A stretch of DNA of 64,000 bases from Anaerolineae bacterium (GTDB lineage: Bacteria > Chloroflexota > Anaerolineae > Aggregatilineales > Phototrophicaceae): the NCBI GenBank assembly GCA_025454525.1, contig JALOOG010000007.1:1-64000 (forward strand), in the 5' to 3' direction. Numbering within the stretch: the first letter of the stretch is position 1; every line of letters begins with the position of its first letter. Of the stretch, positions 52,448 through 61,441 are shown in pieces. The notes under the pieces were generated by a model. The model ran no database searches. It worked only from the letters and a program-made list of their open reading frames with translations, and was not told where the DNA came from. The position numbers were made by a program, and so were the translations under genes.

Positions 52448-52915
52448 ATGTCTGAAGAAGTGTACTTAACCGAAGAAGGTCGTCAAGATCTTCAACGTGA
52501 ATTAGACCAATTGATCCAAGTGCGTCGCCCCGACTTAGCGCGCAAGCTGAAAGAAGCAGTGGCAGAAGGCGATCTCAAAGAAAATGCCGATTATCACGAT
52601 GCCAAAGAACAACAGGCCTTTATTGAGGGGCGCATCCAATACCTTGAGAACATTTTACGCTCCGCGATCATCATCACCAACGACGGCACCTCTGATGATG
52701 TGCGGGTCGGTTCAGAGGTGACGATCCGCGCTGATGACAGCGATGAAGACGAAACTTACATGATCGTAGGCGCGGCCGAAGCGAATCCGGGTGAAGGCAA
52801 GATCTCACAAAAAAGCCCGATCGGGGCGGCGCTGTTGGGCCACAAAAAAGGCGATAAAGTCAAAGTGCAAACCCCCGGCGGCGAAGTCGTTTTTAAGATC
52901 AAAAAAATCAAGTAA
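52448..52915 (+). CDS. greA: Transcription elongation factor GreA
   Basis: The 155-residue protein has the N-terminal coiled coil and the C-terminal FKBP-like domain. The acidic loop tip appears in GDLKENADYHDAKEQQAF with Asp and Glu residues that hold magnesium in RNA polymerase, and SPIGAALLGHKKGDKVKVQTPGG is the C-terminal signature. GreA makes stalled polymerase cleave backtracked RNA. GAGGTGG precedes the ATG, and a hairpin follows the stop. Confidence 0.96.
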   Translation: MSEEVYLTEEGRQDLQRELDQLIQVRRPDLARKLKEAVAEGDLKENADYHDAKEQQAFIEGRIQYLENILRSAIIITNDGTSDDVRVGSEVTIRADDSDEDETYMIVGAAEANPGEGKISQKSPIGAALLGHKKGDKVKVQTPGGEVVFKIKKIK

Positions 52916-52920
52916 TGGAT

Positions 52921-52942
52921 CAGGGGCGAATTTTCGCCCCTG
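52921..52942. terminator. Hairpin between greA and the membrane-protein gene
   Basis: CAGGGGCGA (52921-52929) and its complement (52934-52942) form a 9-bp stem with a 4-base loop. No T run follows, so it may work mainly as a 3' end stabiliser or bidirectional barrier. Confidence 0.6.
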
Positions 52943-52951
52943 TAAACTTGA

Positions 52952-54280
52952 TTACTGCCCGCCGATCGGGGTAAAGTCCCCCGTCCCACCAAATGGATCA
53001 TCATCTTGGGTTTTACGCGGCGGTTGTTGTGGCAACGGCGGCGGGTTAAACGTTGGGGCGGGCGGCGGATTATAGATCGGCGCGCTAGGCGGCGGCGCTG
53101 GCATTGTGGGCGGCGGCGCGAAAGCGGGGGTTGTGGCCGCGATCGGAGTCGGCATGGCAGCTGGAACAGATGTGCCGCTCCCTTCACCTTTATACCAAAC
53201 TTGAATCTGAATCTTAAAGCCTTCAAAGAACCGATTCGACTCGTCGTATTGTAAATCCGCTAATTTGGCCTCTAAGATCAACGTTCCGGTTTCGAGTCGG
53301 ATCGTTGCGCCCGGACGCGCAATCAACAGATCGCTATCGGGGTTATCAACCTCGTTTTCGAGATCCCCGCGCACACTGGGATCATTAAAGCAGCCTTCTG
53401 CAACGTAAATTTTATTCAGGGTGCGGACAAAATCGTCTTTATCGAATAACCACACTTCCACCGCGGCCGGTTCATTGGATGAGGCAAGCGTCTTTTTAAC
53501 ACTCGCGCCGCATTGACCCAAAAACACCTCATCAGCGCTTTCGATCTCAAACGATTCATCGTAGCTACGGCCTTTAAAGTAATTGGTGATCTTTTGCATC
53601 ACCGGTGGGCCATAATTGCTGGCGGCCGGCGCGGCCGCAGTCTCTTTACGGAAACGCTCTTCTTCTTCTTTTTCGCGGCGAATCCGCGCTAGATTTTCTT
53701 GACCTTGTTTGATCTGTGCGATCTCTTCTTCTGATTTTGGACGTACCGCCTCATACAGCTTGTCCCAAATGTTAGGCTTGATCAACAATTGCCAAACTAG
53801 AGATGTGACCACCGAAAGGATGATCATTAAAATCACCCCTAAAATCACCGGAACAGCTTGTTGAAGCCAACTGGTCGGTTGTGCGGCAGGTGTCCCGGTC
53901 GCTTGTTGGGCCAAAGCAAAAATTTGTTGGAGACCCGCTTGGGCCGCACCGGTTTCACTTTGGATCAGACGCTCCACACGGGCCGCGGGTTCAGAGATCT
54001 GGTTTAACAGTTGCACAAGCGACGGGGGATCGTAATAGCCCGCTTGAAAGGCCGCGGCCAAGTTGATCACCCATTGATCTTGAGCGGCGGAGGTCATTTC
54101 ATGCGGCGAACCGTCATAATACTGTACAGGCGCGAACCAATAACCAAATATCAATAACCCGAACAAAAACGCAAGAACTACTGCCACCACGGCCACATAA
54201 CTGGGCATGTAGGGTTTTAACACGATTACGTATAACCCGTTATACGTATCGATTAACCAATTACGAATTTTTTGAATCAT
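52952..54280 (-). CDS. Membrane protein of unknown function with Pro-rich tail
   Basis: The 442-residue protein has two transmembrane helices (about 28-48, VAVVAVVLAFLFGLLIFGYWF, and 143-170, VPVILGVILMIILSVVTSLVW) with an external loop rich in Gln and Ala. A charged coiled-coil stretch follows (EIAQIKQGQENLARIRREKEEEERFRK), then a soluble domain (SYDESFEIES to FKIQIQVWYKG), and the tail is very Pro-rich (PAPPPSAPIYNPPPAP). I do not recognise the family. It stands between greA and topA on the minus strand. Confidence 0.7.
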   Translation of the reverse strand: MIQKIRNWLIDTYNGLYVIVLKPYMPSYVAVVAVVLAFLFGLLIFGYWFAPVQYYDGSPHEMTSAAQDQWVINLAAAFQAGYYDPPSLVQLLNQISEPAARVERLIQSETGAAQAGLQQIFALAQQATGTPAAQPTSWLQQAVPVILGVILMIILSVVTSLVWQLLIKPNIWDKLYEAVRPKSEEEIAQIKQGQENLARIRREKEEEERFRKETAAAPAASNYGPPVMQKITNYFKGRSYDESFEIESADEVFLGQCGASVKKTLASSNEPAAVEVWLFDKDDFVRTLNKIYVAEGCFNDPSVRGDLENEVDNPDSDLLIARPGATIRLETGTLILEAKLADLQYDESNRFFEGFKIQIQVWYKGEGSGTSVPAAMPTPIAATTPAFAPPPTMPAPPPSAPIYNPPPAPTFNPPPLPQQPPRKTQDDDPFGGTGDFTPIGGQ

Positions 54281-54400
54281 ATTTCAGCCTTTCGTATACG
54301 TGAGTGGCGACACGTTCCCACCGACGAATGATTTAACCTCAAAGCTTTAAAGTAAACCGTGCTTTTAGCTTAAATCAACTTAAAACCTAAAACTTAAAAT

Positions 54401-54436
54401 TGAAAAGCGTGCCGTTGAGCGACAACACGCTTTTCA
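54401..54436 (-). terminator. Terminator after topA
   Basis: A perfect 11-bp inverted repeat (54401-54411, 54426-54436) with a 14-base loop lies downstream of topA on the minus strand, and A/T-rich sequence follows. Confidence 0.75.
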
Positions 54437-54476
54437 GTATAGCGCACGTTCGATTTTGTGCAACGAAAAACTTACT

Positions 54477-56852
54477 TTAACGGGCGGATTCGTTGTCCAA
54501 TAAGGCCTCACTATCCTCTTTCTGGCCCAATTTCGGCAACTTCCAAGAGGAATACTCGCAACTGGGATAACGAGAGCATCCATAGAAGGTGCGTCCGCGC
54601 CGAGTTTTGCGTTCCACCAATTCACCGCCGTCGGTTGTGCCACACCGTGGACATAATACCCCAGTCAACGCCAAGTACGGTTCTGTGTGTTTACAATTCG
54701 GGTAATCTGAACACCCGATAAACTTCCCGAAGCGCCCATAACGGATCAACAAGGGCTTTCCACAGACCGGACAATCACGCCCGATCAATTCCTCTTGTTC
54801 GATTCGCGGCATGGTCTCGCGGGCGTGTTCCATCTGATGCTCAAACGGTTTGTAAAAGTCCTCTAACATCGGTTGCCATTCAATTTTCCCTTCAGAGATG
54901 TCATCTAACTGTTCTTCCATCTTCGCGGTAAATTGATAATTCATGATCTCCGGAAAATAAGTGACCAACAGATCATTCACGATTTTTCCGGTTTCACTTG
55001 GCACAAGTCGCTTATCGACTTTTTCGACATAATCCCGATCTTGGATCACAGCGACAGTAGGGGCATAGGTACTCGGCCGTCCGATCCCATATTCTTCTAA
55101 CACACGTACTAAACTCGCCTCCGTATAACGGGGCGGCGGTTGGGTGAAATGTTGTTCCGGAAGCAACCGTACCAGATTGAGCAGTTCATCCACACTCATT
55201 TCCGGCAAGATCCGCCCTTCTTCCCCATCCTCCGTCAGATCTTCATCGCGGGCATCCTCATACAATGCCAAGAAGCCGGGGAATTTGATCGTGCGTCCCG
55301 ATACCCGAAATTCATAGGTCAACTGATCACGACTCCCACCCGCGCCGATCTCCACCCGCAAAGTATCGTAGATCGCATTAGCCATTTGACTCGCGATAAA
55401 CCGCTCCCAAATCAACGTATACAACTTGTGTTGATCGCGTGATAACAAGGTTGCTAACGCTTTGGGCGCACGAAAGACACTCGTCGGGCGGATCGCCTCA
55501 TGTGCTTCTTGCGCGCCTTTGGTCTTTGTCCGATAGAGCGGCGCACGTTCTGGCAGATAGTCCGCACCAAAACGTTTCTGCACATACTCGCGTGCGTCTT
55601 TTTGCGCGATCGGAGAAACACTGGTGCTATCCGTCCGCATGTAGGTGATCAACCCGACCACACCCTCTTTACCGATGTCGATCCCTTCATACAGGTCTTG
55701 GGCAGCTTTCATCGTGCGCTTGGCCGAAAAGCCGAATCGCCGGGAAGCCTCTTGTTGTAAGGTACTGGTGGTAAACGGAGCAGACGGTTTCCGTTGCCGT
55801 GTGCCACGCTTGACATCTGTCACCCAATATTGACTCTGTTCCAAGATCGCTAAATGCGGCAAAACGTCTTGTTGTTGGGTAAAAGCGACCTCCTCACCGC
55901 GGATCTTCATCAACCGCGCTAAAAAGGCCCGATTCGCCTTGCCATTTGCCCCTTGTTTGCGGAGTTCAGCATCCAACGTCCAATATTCTTCGGTGATAAA
56001 TTGTTCGATCTCACGTTCACGATCGACCACCATCCGTAGCGCGATACTTTGCACCCGTCCGGCTGATAACCGATTCCGCACCCGATCCCATAACAATTCG
56101 GTGATGTTATACCCGACGATCCGATCCAAAATCCGGCGAGCCTGTTGGGCGTTGACCAGACTCATATCAATGTTGCGCGGATGCTGAAAGGCATGTTGTA
56201 CCGCGCTATCGGTGATCTCGTGGAACACCACCCGCTTAGTCCGCGCCCCTTCCATCTCCGCCGCTTCTAACAGATGCCAAGCGATCGCTTCACCTTCGCG
56301 ATCCGGATCAGTGGCAAGGTAGATCTCTTCAGCGCTATCAGCGGCACGTTTTAATTCTTTGACCGTATCGCGCTTTTCATTCGGCACGCGATATTTCGGC
56401 TGAAAGTTATTTTGGACATCCACCGAAAGTTGTGTCACCAACAGATCGCGCACATGCCCTTTTGATGCCTTGACCACATAGCCATCACCCAAAAATCGGC
56501 CCACCGTGCGCGCTTTCGCCGGAGATTCCACGATCACCAATTTTCCCTTACGACGACGCGGTTTCGCTTCATCTGTGCTGGATTTTTTCTTTTTGGCAAC
56601 CTTCGTTTTGCCTTTGGCGGCGGTTTTCCCTTTGGCCTTCGCCTTGGTTTTGACCTTCGGTTTCGGCTCCAAGGCCGGTTGTTCGATCTGATCATGCGCT
56701 TCGGTTCTGCCCACCCGAAACATCTTCGTATCACACACCGGACAAGTGCCGCTGACCCCCGGCCGTCCTGACTCGCTAAACACCGGAGTCGGGTTTAACA
56801 TTTCGCGCTTTTCGCGGCATTTAACGCAATAGCCTTGCGTGGTATCGCTCAT
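54477..56852 (-). CDS. topA: DNA topoisomerase I with N-terminal zinc ribbon and Lys-rich linker
   Basis: From the ATG at 56852 (AGGGAAG upstream) the 791-residue protein has a DUF5679-type zinc ribbon (residues 8-47, CVKC and CPVC pairs), a Lys/Ala-rich linker (about 62-102), a Toprim domain (LVIVESPAKA at 105, DPDREGEA), and the type IA core with the catalytic Tyr404 in GLITYMRTDS. The C-terminal end has two Cys4 zinc fingers (CPVCGKP...CSDYPNC and CPRCG...CSRYPSC). It relaxes negative supercoils through a single-strand break. It ends the minus-strand run qor-dprA-manC-topA. Confidence 0.94.
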   Translation of the reverse strand: MSDTTQGYCVKCREKREMLNPTPVFSESGRPGVSGTCPVCDTKMFRVGRTEAHDQIEQPALEPKPKVKTKAKAKGKTAAKGKTKVAKKKKSSTDEAKPRRRKGKLVIVESPAKARTVGRFLGDGYVVKASKGHVRDLLVTQLSVDVQNNFQPKYRVPNEKRDTVKELKRAADSAEEIYLATDPDREGEAIAWHLLEAAEMEGARTKRVVFHEITDSAVQHAFQHPRNIDMSLVNAQQARRILDRIVGYNITELLWDRVRNRLSAGRVQSIALRMVVDREREIEQFITEEYWTLDAELRKQGANGKANRAFLARLMKIRGEEVAFTQQQDVLPHLAILEQSQYWVTDVKRGTRQRKPSAPFTTSTLQQEASRRFGFSAKRTMKAAQDLYEGIDIGKEGVVGLITYMRTDSTSVSPIAQKDAREYVQKRFGADYLPERAPLYRTKTKGAQEAHEAIRPTSVFRAPKALATLLSRDQHKLYTLIWERFIASQMANAIYDTLRVEIGAGGSRDQLTYEFRVSGRTIKFPGFLALYEDARDEDLTEDGEEGRILPEMSVDELLNLVRLLPEQHFTQPPPRYTEASLVRVLEEYGIGRPSTYAPTVAVIQDRDYVEKVDKRLVPSETGKIVNDLLVTYFPEIMNYQFTAKMEEQLDDISEGKIEWQPMLEDFYKPFEHQMEHARETMPRIEQEELIGRDCPVCGKPLLIRYGRFGKFIGCSDYPNCKHTEPYLALTGVLCPRCGTTDGGELVERKTRRGRTFYGCSRYPSCEYSSWKLPKLGQKEDSEALLDNESAR

Positions 56853-56926
56853 CAGCTTCCCTAGATTAGATAACTTCCCGAACAGGCGCTTAGATTGCCC
56901 TGTCATTCTGATATGAGGACATGATT

Positions 56927-58009
56927 TTAAAGATAACTATCTTGGTTGGTGGCACGCAAGTGTTTGACCACTTCACGCACATCTTGCGCGCGATCTTTAT
57001 GACAGATCAGTAACGCATCTTCGGTATCGATCACGATCATATCTTCAACGCCCAACGTAACGATCAAGCGATTGCCGAATACCAACGTATTATGCGTATC
57101 CAAAATCACCCGATTTTCTACCTTCCCCCGAAAACAATTACCAAATTGATCCAGTTCCAACACTTCAAACAAAGATGACCAACTACCCACATCGCTCCAC
57201 CCAATATCCACCGGAACGACCGCGATCTGAGTCGCGCCTTCCATGATCGCATAATCGATCGAGATCTTCGGCATCCGATGCCATAAGCGTTCCAAGGTTG
57301 CCTCATAATCTGGTTGATCGACTTTGGGCATCAGTTCACGCAATAACTGATACATGCGGGGTTGTTGGCGCTCAAATTCTGCTAACGCCTTGCTGGTTTT
57401 CCAGATAAACATACCAGAATTCCAGCAATACCGTCCAGAGGCCAAAAATGCCGTGGCCGTCACCACATTCGGTTTTTCAGTAAAACCTAAGGCATGATAG
57501 CCCTTGATCCCATTGAATTGTTTTAACAGGGCCCCTTGTTGGATATACCCAAAACCCGTCGCCGGATAGGTCGGTGCGATCCCCAAGGTGACGATCCGAT
57601 CTTCTTGAGCGATCTCATACGCCGCTTGTAAACTTTCCCGAAACGCCGCTTGTTTAGCAATATAATGATCGGCGGGCAATAACACCACCGTCGCATTCGG
57701 ATCACGTTGATGAATCGTCGCAATACCTAGCGCTGTGGCCGCAGCATTATCGCGGGCGCTAGGCTCAATGATAAAATTTTCTTTGGGAATCTCTGGGACA
57801 TCGGCTTGCATCGCTTGTACATAACGTTGTCCGGTGATGATATACACCTTTTCCGGTGGAAACAGCGGCGCAAGACGTTCGACGCTGATCCGAAACATGG
57901 TTTGATCATCGATCAATGGCAATAATTGTTTCGGCATATCCTTACGACTCATCGGCCATAACCGAGTCCCGCCGCCACCTGCCAAGATCATCGCATAATA
58001 GTTGCTCAT
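56927..58009 (-). CDS. manC: Mannose-1-phosphate guanylyltransferase
   Basis: The 360-residue nucleotidyltransferase shows the signature ILAGGGGTRLWPMSRKDMPKQ (GTP site), LPADHYI (metal Asp), FGYIQQG, FTEKPNV, WNSGMFIWK and DIGWSDVGSW. It makes GDP-mannose from mannose-1-phosphate and GTP, feeding surface polysaccharides or glycoconjugates. The bifunctional C-terminal isomerase domain of some homologues is absent. It lies between dprA and topA in a tight minus-strand operon. Confidence 0.93.
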   Translation of the reverse strand: MSNYYAMILAGGGGTRLWPMSRKDMPKQLLPLIDDQTMFRISVERLAPLFPPEKVYIITGQRYVQAMQADVPEIPKENFIIEPSARDNAAATALGIATIHQRDPNATVVLLPADHYIAKQAAFRESLQAAYEIAQEDRIVTLGIAPTYPATGFGYIQQGALLKQFNGIKGYHALGFTEKPNVVTATAFLASGRYCWNSGMFIWKTSKALAEFERQQPRMYQLLRELMPKVDQPDYEATLERLWHRMPKISIDYAIMEGATQIAVVPVDIGWSDVGSWSSLFEVLELDQFGNCFRGKVENRVILDTHNTLVFGNRLIVTLGVEDMIVIDTEDALLICHKDRAQDVREVVKHLRATNQDSYL

Positions 58010-58032
58010 AATTGCCTAGCCTACACACCATT

Positions 58033-59124
58033 TTACGAATACGTGAGGCTATATTGCATGTGCGTTATCATTTGTGCAAGCCCCTTTAACTCTAAAAGGG
58101 TCAAAGTGCTACTCACCACCGTGATCGGCAATTGCGTGATCCGGACAATTTCATCAATATGGATCGGGTTTACACTTAAAACCTCCAGAATTTGCCGTTC
58201 GGTTTCGCTCTCCGGCATGACTTGTACGGTCGTTTGATGCGTGATGATGTTCTCATAGCTCAAATTCAATTCATTGAGGATGTCTTCCACCTGCATCACC
58301 AATTTCGCGCCGTCTTGGATCAAGCGGTTCGCCCCAACGCCTTTATCGCTAAAAATACTCGACGGAATCGCAAATACATCACGCCCTTGACGCAAGGCCG
58401 CGTCCGCCGTCAACAACGCGCCACTTCCCGCCGGAGCTTCTACCACCAATAACCCCAACGCTAACCCGCTGATCAAACGATTGCGGCGCGGGAAATTTTG
58501 CGGAATCGGCGGCACACCGATCGGTAATTCGCTGATTAACGCGCCCTGTTGACTGATCTTGCGTGCCAAGTCCCGATTTTGAGTGGGATACACTTGATCC
58601 AAGCCATGCCCCAAAATGGCGATCGTTTGTCCGCCGCCGTCTAACGCCCCTTGATGTGATGCGGTATCGATTCCCTCGGCCAGTCCGCTGATGATCGTGA
58701 CTCCCTGTTGTGCTAAGGCTTTCGCAAATTGATGTGCCACATCGCGCCCATATTTCGTAGCGCTCCGAGTCCCAACCATTGCGAACCCTTTATCGACGGC
58801 CAACTGCCCGATCACATATAAAATCGGCGGTGGGTCATCAATTTGTCGCAACAAATGGGGATATTCCGCATCGTAAAGGGCGATAAAGCGCACATTAAAC
58901 TTTTGCAGTTTCTCTAATTCCGCCTTGAGATCGATCTTAGCGCGCATGGTCATCAAATATTGGCGCTGATCGTCTTTAATCGGATATTGGCGCAATTGTG
59001 CTTCTGTGGCGTGCCAAGCCGCTTCTAAAGTGCCAAACCACGCCAAAAGCTGCTGCATTCGTTTTGTTTTAATGGATCCGATCAGGCTAAAACCTAACCA
59101 ATACACCCGTTCATCCCAAACCAC
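58033..59124 (-). CDS. dprA: DNA-processing protein DprA
   Basis: The 363-residue protein has an N-terminal helical region, a Rossmann-like DNA-binding core (YPHLLRQIDDPPPILYVIG, AMVGTRSATKYGR, SGLAEGIDTASHQGAL, FPRRNRLISGLA) and a C-terminal winged-helix segment (VNPIHIDEIVRITQLPITVVSS). DprA loads RecA onto incoming single-stranded DNA during transformation. The start is GTG at 59124, with AAAGGA upstream; a nearby ATG is out of frame. It lies 10 bases after the qor-like gene. Confidence 0.93.
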   Translation of the reverse strand: MVWDERVYWLGFSLIGSIKTKRMQQLLAWFGTLEAAWHATEAQLRQYPIKDDQRQYLMTMRAKIDLKAELEKLQKFNVRFIALYDAEYPHLLRQIDDPPPILYVIGQLAVDKGFAMVGTRSATKYGRDVAHQFAKALAQQGVTIISGLAEGIDTASHQGALDGGGQTIAILGHGLDQVYPTQNRDLARKISQQGALISELPIGVPPIPQNFPRRNRLISGLALGLLVVEAPAGSGALLTADAALRQGRDVFAIPSSIFSDKGVGANRLIQDGAKLVMQVEDILNELNLSYENIITHQTTVQVMPESETERQILEVLSVNPIHIDEIVRITQLPITVVSSTLTLLELKGLAQMITHMQYSLTYS

Positions 59125-59134
59125 ATGACATCCT

Positions 59135-60118
59135 TTAGGGGATCGTGATCACCACTTTACCGACGGCCTGACGTTGGATCAAGCTATAGAGGGCTTCGGG
59201 TGCGTGAGCAAGGTCAAAGGTACGCGCTACACTGGTTTGCAAGCGGCCTTCAGCTGACCATTTCAGCAATTGACGCAACGATCCGATCAATACTTTCGGG
59301 TCTTTTGCCAAATACGCCCCCCAATAGACTCCCAACACCGAACAATTTTTCACCAAAGTCAGATTCACCGGCAATTGTGGGATCTTGCCCGCCGCAAATC
59401 CGATCACCAACAAGCGCCCTTCCCATGCGATCGATCGCAACGCTTGATCGAACAGATCCCCACCGACCGGATCATAGATCACATTTGCACCTTGACCGTG
59501 GGTGATCTCCCGAACGCGATCGCGAAGGTTTTCTTTCGTGTAATCGATCCGATGATCTGCGCCGAAACGGTGAGCCAAGTCTAATTTTTCGGAGGAACTG
59601 GCCGCCGCGATCACCGTCGCACCCATTAGTTTCCCGATCTGAACCGCCGTGGATCCGACTCCACCGCCCGCCCCTAACACCAACAGCGTTTCACCCGCTT
59701 GCAGATGCGCCCGATGCTCTAACGCGAGATGCGATGTGCCATAAGCGATCGGGAACGCCGCCGCCATGTCGTATGACATCCCATCCGGGATCGGGATCGC
59801 GGATTGCGCGGAGATCACCACTTCCTCCGCCATGCCGCCATATTCACACACCGCCATGATCCGTGTACCGACTTTGAGCGGGGTCGCATCATCGCTCACT
59901 TCGATCACCTCACCCGCGATCTCCATGCCGGGCGTAAATGGCAACGGGGGTTTGACCTGATATTGCCCCGCGATCATCAACGTGTCCGCAAAATTCACCC
60001 CACAAGCATGGATTTTGATCCGTGCAAATCCGGCTTGTGTAGGCAGTACCGGCCGATCGACTTCCGTCAACGTCAATAGCGAGGGATCACCCCATTCACG
60101 ACATAAAATTGCTTTCAT
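59135..60118 (-). CDS. NADPH:quinone oxidoreductase-like zinc-free alcohol dehydrogenase
   Basis: From the ATG at 60118 the 327-residue protein is a medium-chain dehydrogenase/reductase without the zinc-binding residues, like quinone oxidoreductases. The start MKAILCREWGDPSLLTL, GMEIAGEVIEV, the NADPH-binding LGAGGGVGSTAVQIGKLMGA and the end VARTFDLAHAPEAL to GKVVITIP support this. It reduces quinones or enones with NADPH, substrate unproven. It is upstream of dprA-manC-topA. Confidence 0.9.
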   Translation of the reverse strand: MKAILCREWGDPSLLTLTEVDRPVLPTQAGFARIKIHACGVNFADTLMIAGQYQVKPPLPFTPGMEIAGEVIEVSDDATPLKVGTRIMAVCEYGGMAEEVVISAQSAIPIPDGMSYDMAAAFPIAYGTSHLALEHRAHLQAGETLLVLGAGGGVGSTAVQIGKLMGATVIAAASSSEKLDLAHRFGADHRIDYTKENLRDRVREITHGQGANVIYDPVGGDLFDQALRSIAWEGRLLVIGFAAGKIPQLPVNLTLVKNCSVLGVYWGAYLAKDPKVLIGSLRQLLKWSAEGRLQTSVARTFDLAHAPEALYSLIQRQAVGKVVITIP

Positions 60119-60209
60119 AAAAACCAACCTGTTTTAAGTTTTGGAAATTGAGTCATCACCTTAACCCGAAAGCGGTGAATCATGCAAATTGTCATGGGGG
60201 AAAGACAAG

Positions 60210-60238
60210 ATGAGCAAGGGAGATTTTCCCTCACTCAT
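60210..60238 (-). terminator. Hairpin after rimM
   Basis: ATGAG-type arms with an AGGGA/TCCCT core (60210-60238, one internal mismatch region) follow the rimM stop on the minus strand. They probably end the ffh operon. Confidence 0.5.
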
Positions 60239-60244
60239 GCGGGC

Positions 60245-60775
60245 TTATTCTGGGAGTAAACCCTCTGGCAACCGGACGATGATCCGGTTTTCATCGGTAT
60301 TGGTCTCTAGGATCGTGTGTTCCGTCACCGGGATCAACACCTCTCCATAGCGTTCGCTCTGCACGACATACACATCATTCGCGCCAGTTTCCAACACATC
60401 GGTGATCGGGCCGAGGACCTCGCCACTTTCCATTTCTACGGACATCCCGATCAACTGAAAGAGGTAGATCTCATCGTCTTCCAACGGCACAGCATCCGCT
60501 AGATCGATCAACACATACAGACCACGCATAAACTCGGCCGCATTGCGATCCGGCACTGATTCCAGCGTGATCAAGGCATGATCGGACGTTAAACGCACAC
60601 TTTTGATCTGGTGCGAAGTCACTCGTTCTCCAGCTTGATCGGGAGAGGTATAGACGTGTTTAGTCTGACTTAACCGCTCTGGGTAATCGGTCAGAATCCG
60701 CATCTTCAATTCTCCTTTGACCCCATGAGGCCGCAGGATCTCCCCGATCAAGAGGTATTTCGGTGGTAGAGTCAT
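60245..60775 (-). CDS. rimM: 16S rRNA processing protein RimM
   Basis: The 176-residue protein has the RimM N-terminal barrel (LLIGEILRPHGVKGELKM, FMRGLYVLID) and the PRC-type C-terminal barrel (LFQLIGMSVEMESGEVLGPITDVLETGANDVYVV, GEVLIPVTEHTI). It assists maturation of the small-subunit head, binding ribosomal protein S19. Its gene starts 3 bases after khpA, and the order ffh-rpsP-khpA-rimM is the conserved bacterial arrangement. Confidence 0.94.
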   Translation of the reverse strand: MTLPPKYLLIGEILRPHGVKGELKMRILTDYPERLSQTKHVYTSPDQAGERVTSHQIKSVRLTSDHALITLESVPDRNAAEFMRGLYVLIDLADAVPLEDDEIYLFQLIGMSVEMESGEVLGPITDVLETGANDVYVVQSERYGEVLIPVTEHTILETNTDENRIIVRLPEGLLPE

Positions 60776-60778
60776 CGT

Positions 60779-61006
60779 TTAATCGATCTCAAGGATGACG
60801 CGCTTATCGCTTTTGGTAGCGACGCGCAACAGGGAGCGGATCGCGTTGGCAACTCGCCCATTTTTCCCGATCACCCGCCCCATATCCCCTTGTGCAACAT
60901 GCAATTGTAAGATCACCGTAGAAGTGGTCTCTTTGCGTTGCACCGTGACACCATTGGGATCATCAACCAGATTTTTAGCGATGAACTCCACCAGTTTCGC
61001 ATCCAT
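60779..61006 (-). CDS. khpA: KH-domain RNA-binding protein KhpA
   Basis: The 75-residue protein consists of one KH domain with the loop GRVIGKNGR (GxxG). KhpA pairs with KhpB/EloR in many bacteria and binds RNA to affect elongation and cell-wall growth. The gene starts 2 bases after rpsP and precedes rimM by 3 bases. Confidence 0.92.
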   Translation of the reverse strand: MDAKLVEFIAKNLVDDPNGVTVQRKETTSTVILQLHVAQGDMGRVIGKNGRVANAIRSLLRVATKSDKRVILEID

Positions 61007-61008
61007 GG

Positions 61009-61398
61009 CTAATTTTTCGCCTTGCTTTGTTTGCCTTCACCGGCCGCAGGGGACGGATAGCGCGTTTTCGGGCTAACGGGCGGTTGGGCAGCCTTATGCG
61101 CGGCGGCCTCTTGGGCCAACGTTTCTAAGGCTTCGCCTTTACGCATCCGTTCAAACAACGCATAGGTACCGGTGCGTTCCAACACGCGCCGGGCCGCGTC
61201 AGACGGTTGCGCGCCCACGTTCAACCAATACAAGGCGCGGTCGAACTTGATATCATCCGTCGCCGGGCGGGTACGGGGATTATGAAAGCCGATCACTTCT
61301 AATTCCGCGCCATCACGCGATTTACGTTGATCGGTCACGACGATACGATACGTGGGTTGTCTTTTCAGGCCCATACGACGAAAACGAATACGGATCAT
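61009..61398 (-). CDS. rpsP: 30S ribosomal protein S16
   Basis: The 129-residue protein begins MIRIRFRRMGLKRQPTYRIVVTD and has DGAELEVIGFHNP, the S16 signature. After the S16 core (about 85 residues) there is a helical, Lys/Ala/Pro-rich extension (EALETLAQEAAAHKAAQPPVSPK...) that lengthens it compared with the E. coli protein (82 residues). It binds 16S rRNA. AGGAGATAAAG precedes the ATG, 43 bases after ffh. Confidence 0.96.
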   Translation of the reverse strand: MIRIRFRRMGLKRQPTYRIVVTDQRKSRDGAELEVIGFHNPRTRPATDDIKFDRALYWLNVGAQPSDAARRVLERTGTYALFERMRKGEALETLAQEAAAHKAAQPPVSPKTRYPSPAAGEGKQSKAKN

Positions 61399-61441
61399 GT
61401 CTCTTTATCTCCTAGGGGTGAGGCAACATACCTCACGTAAA

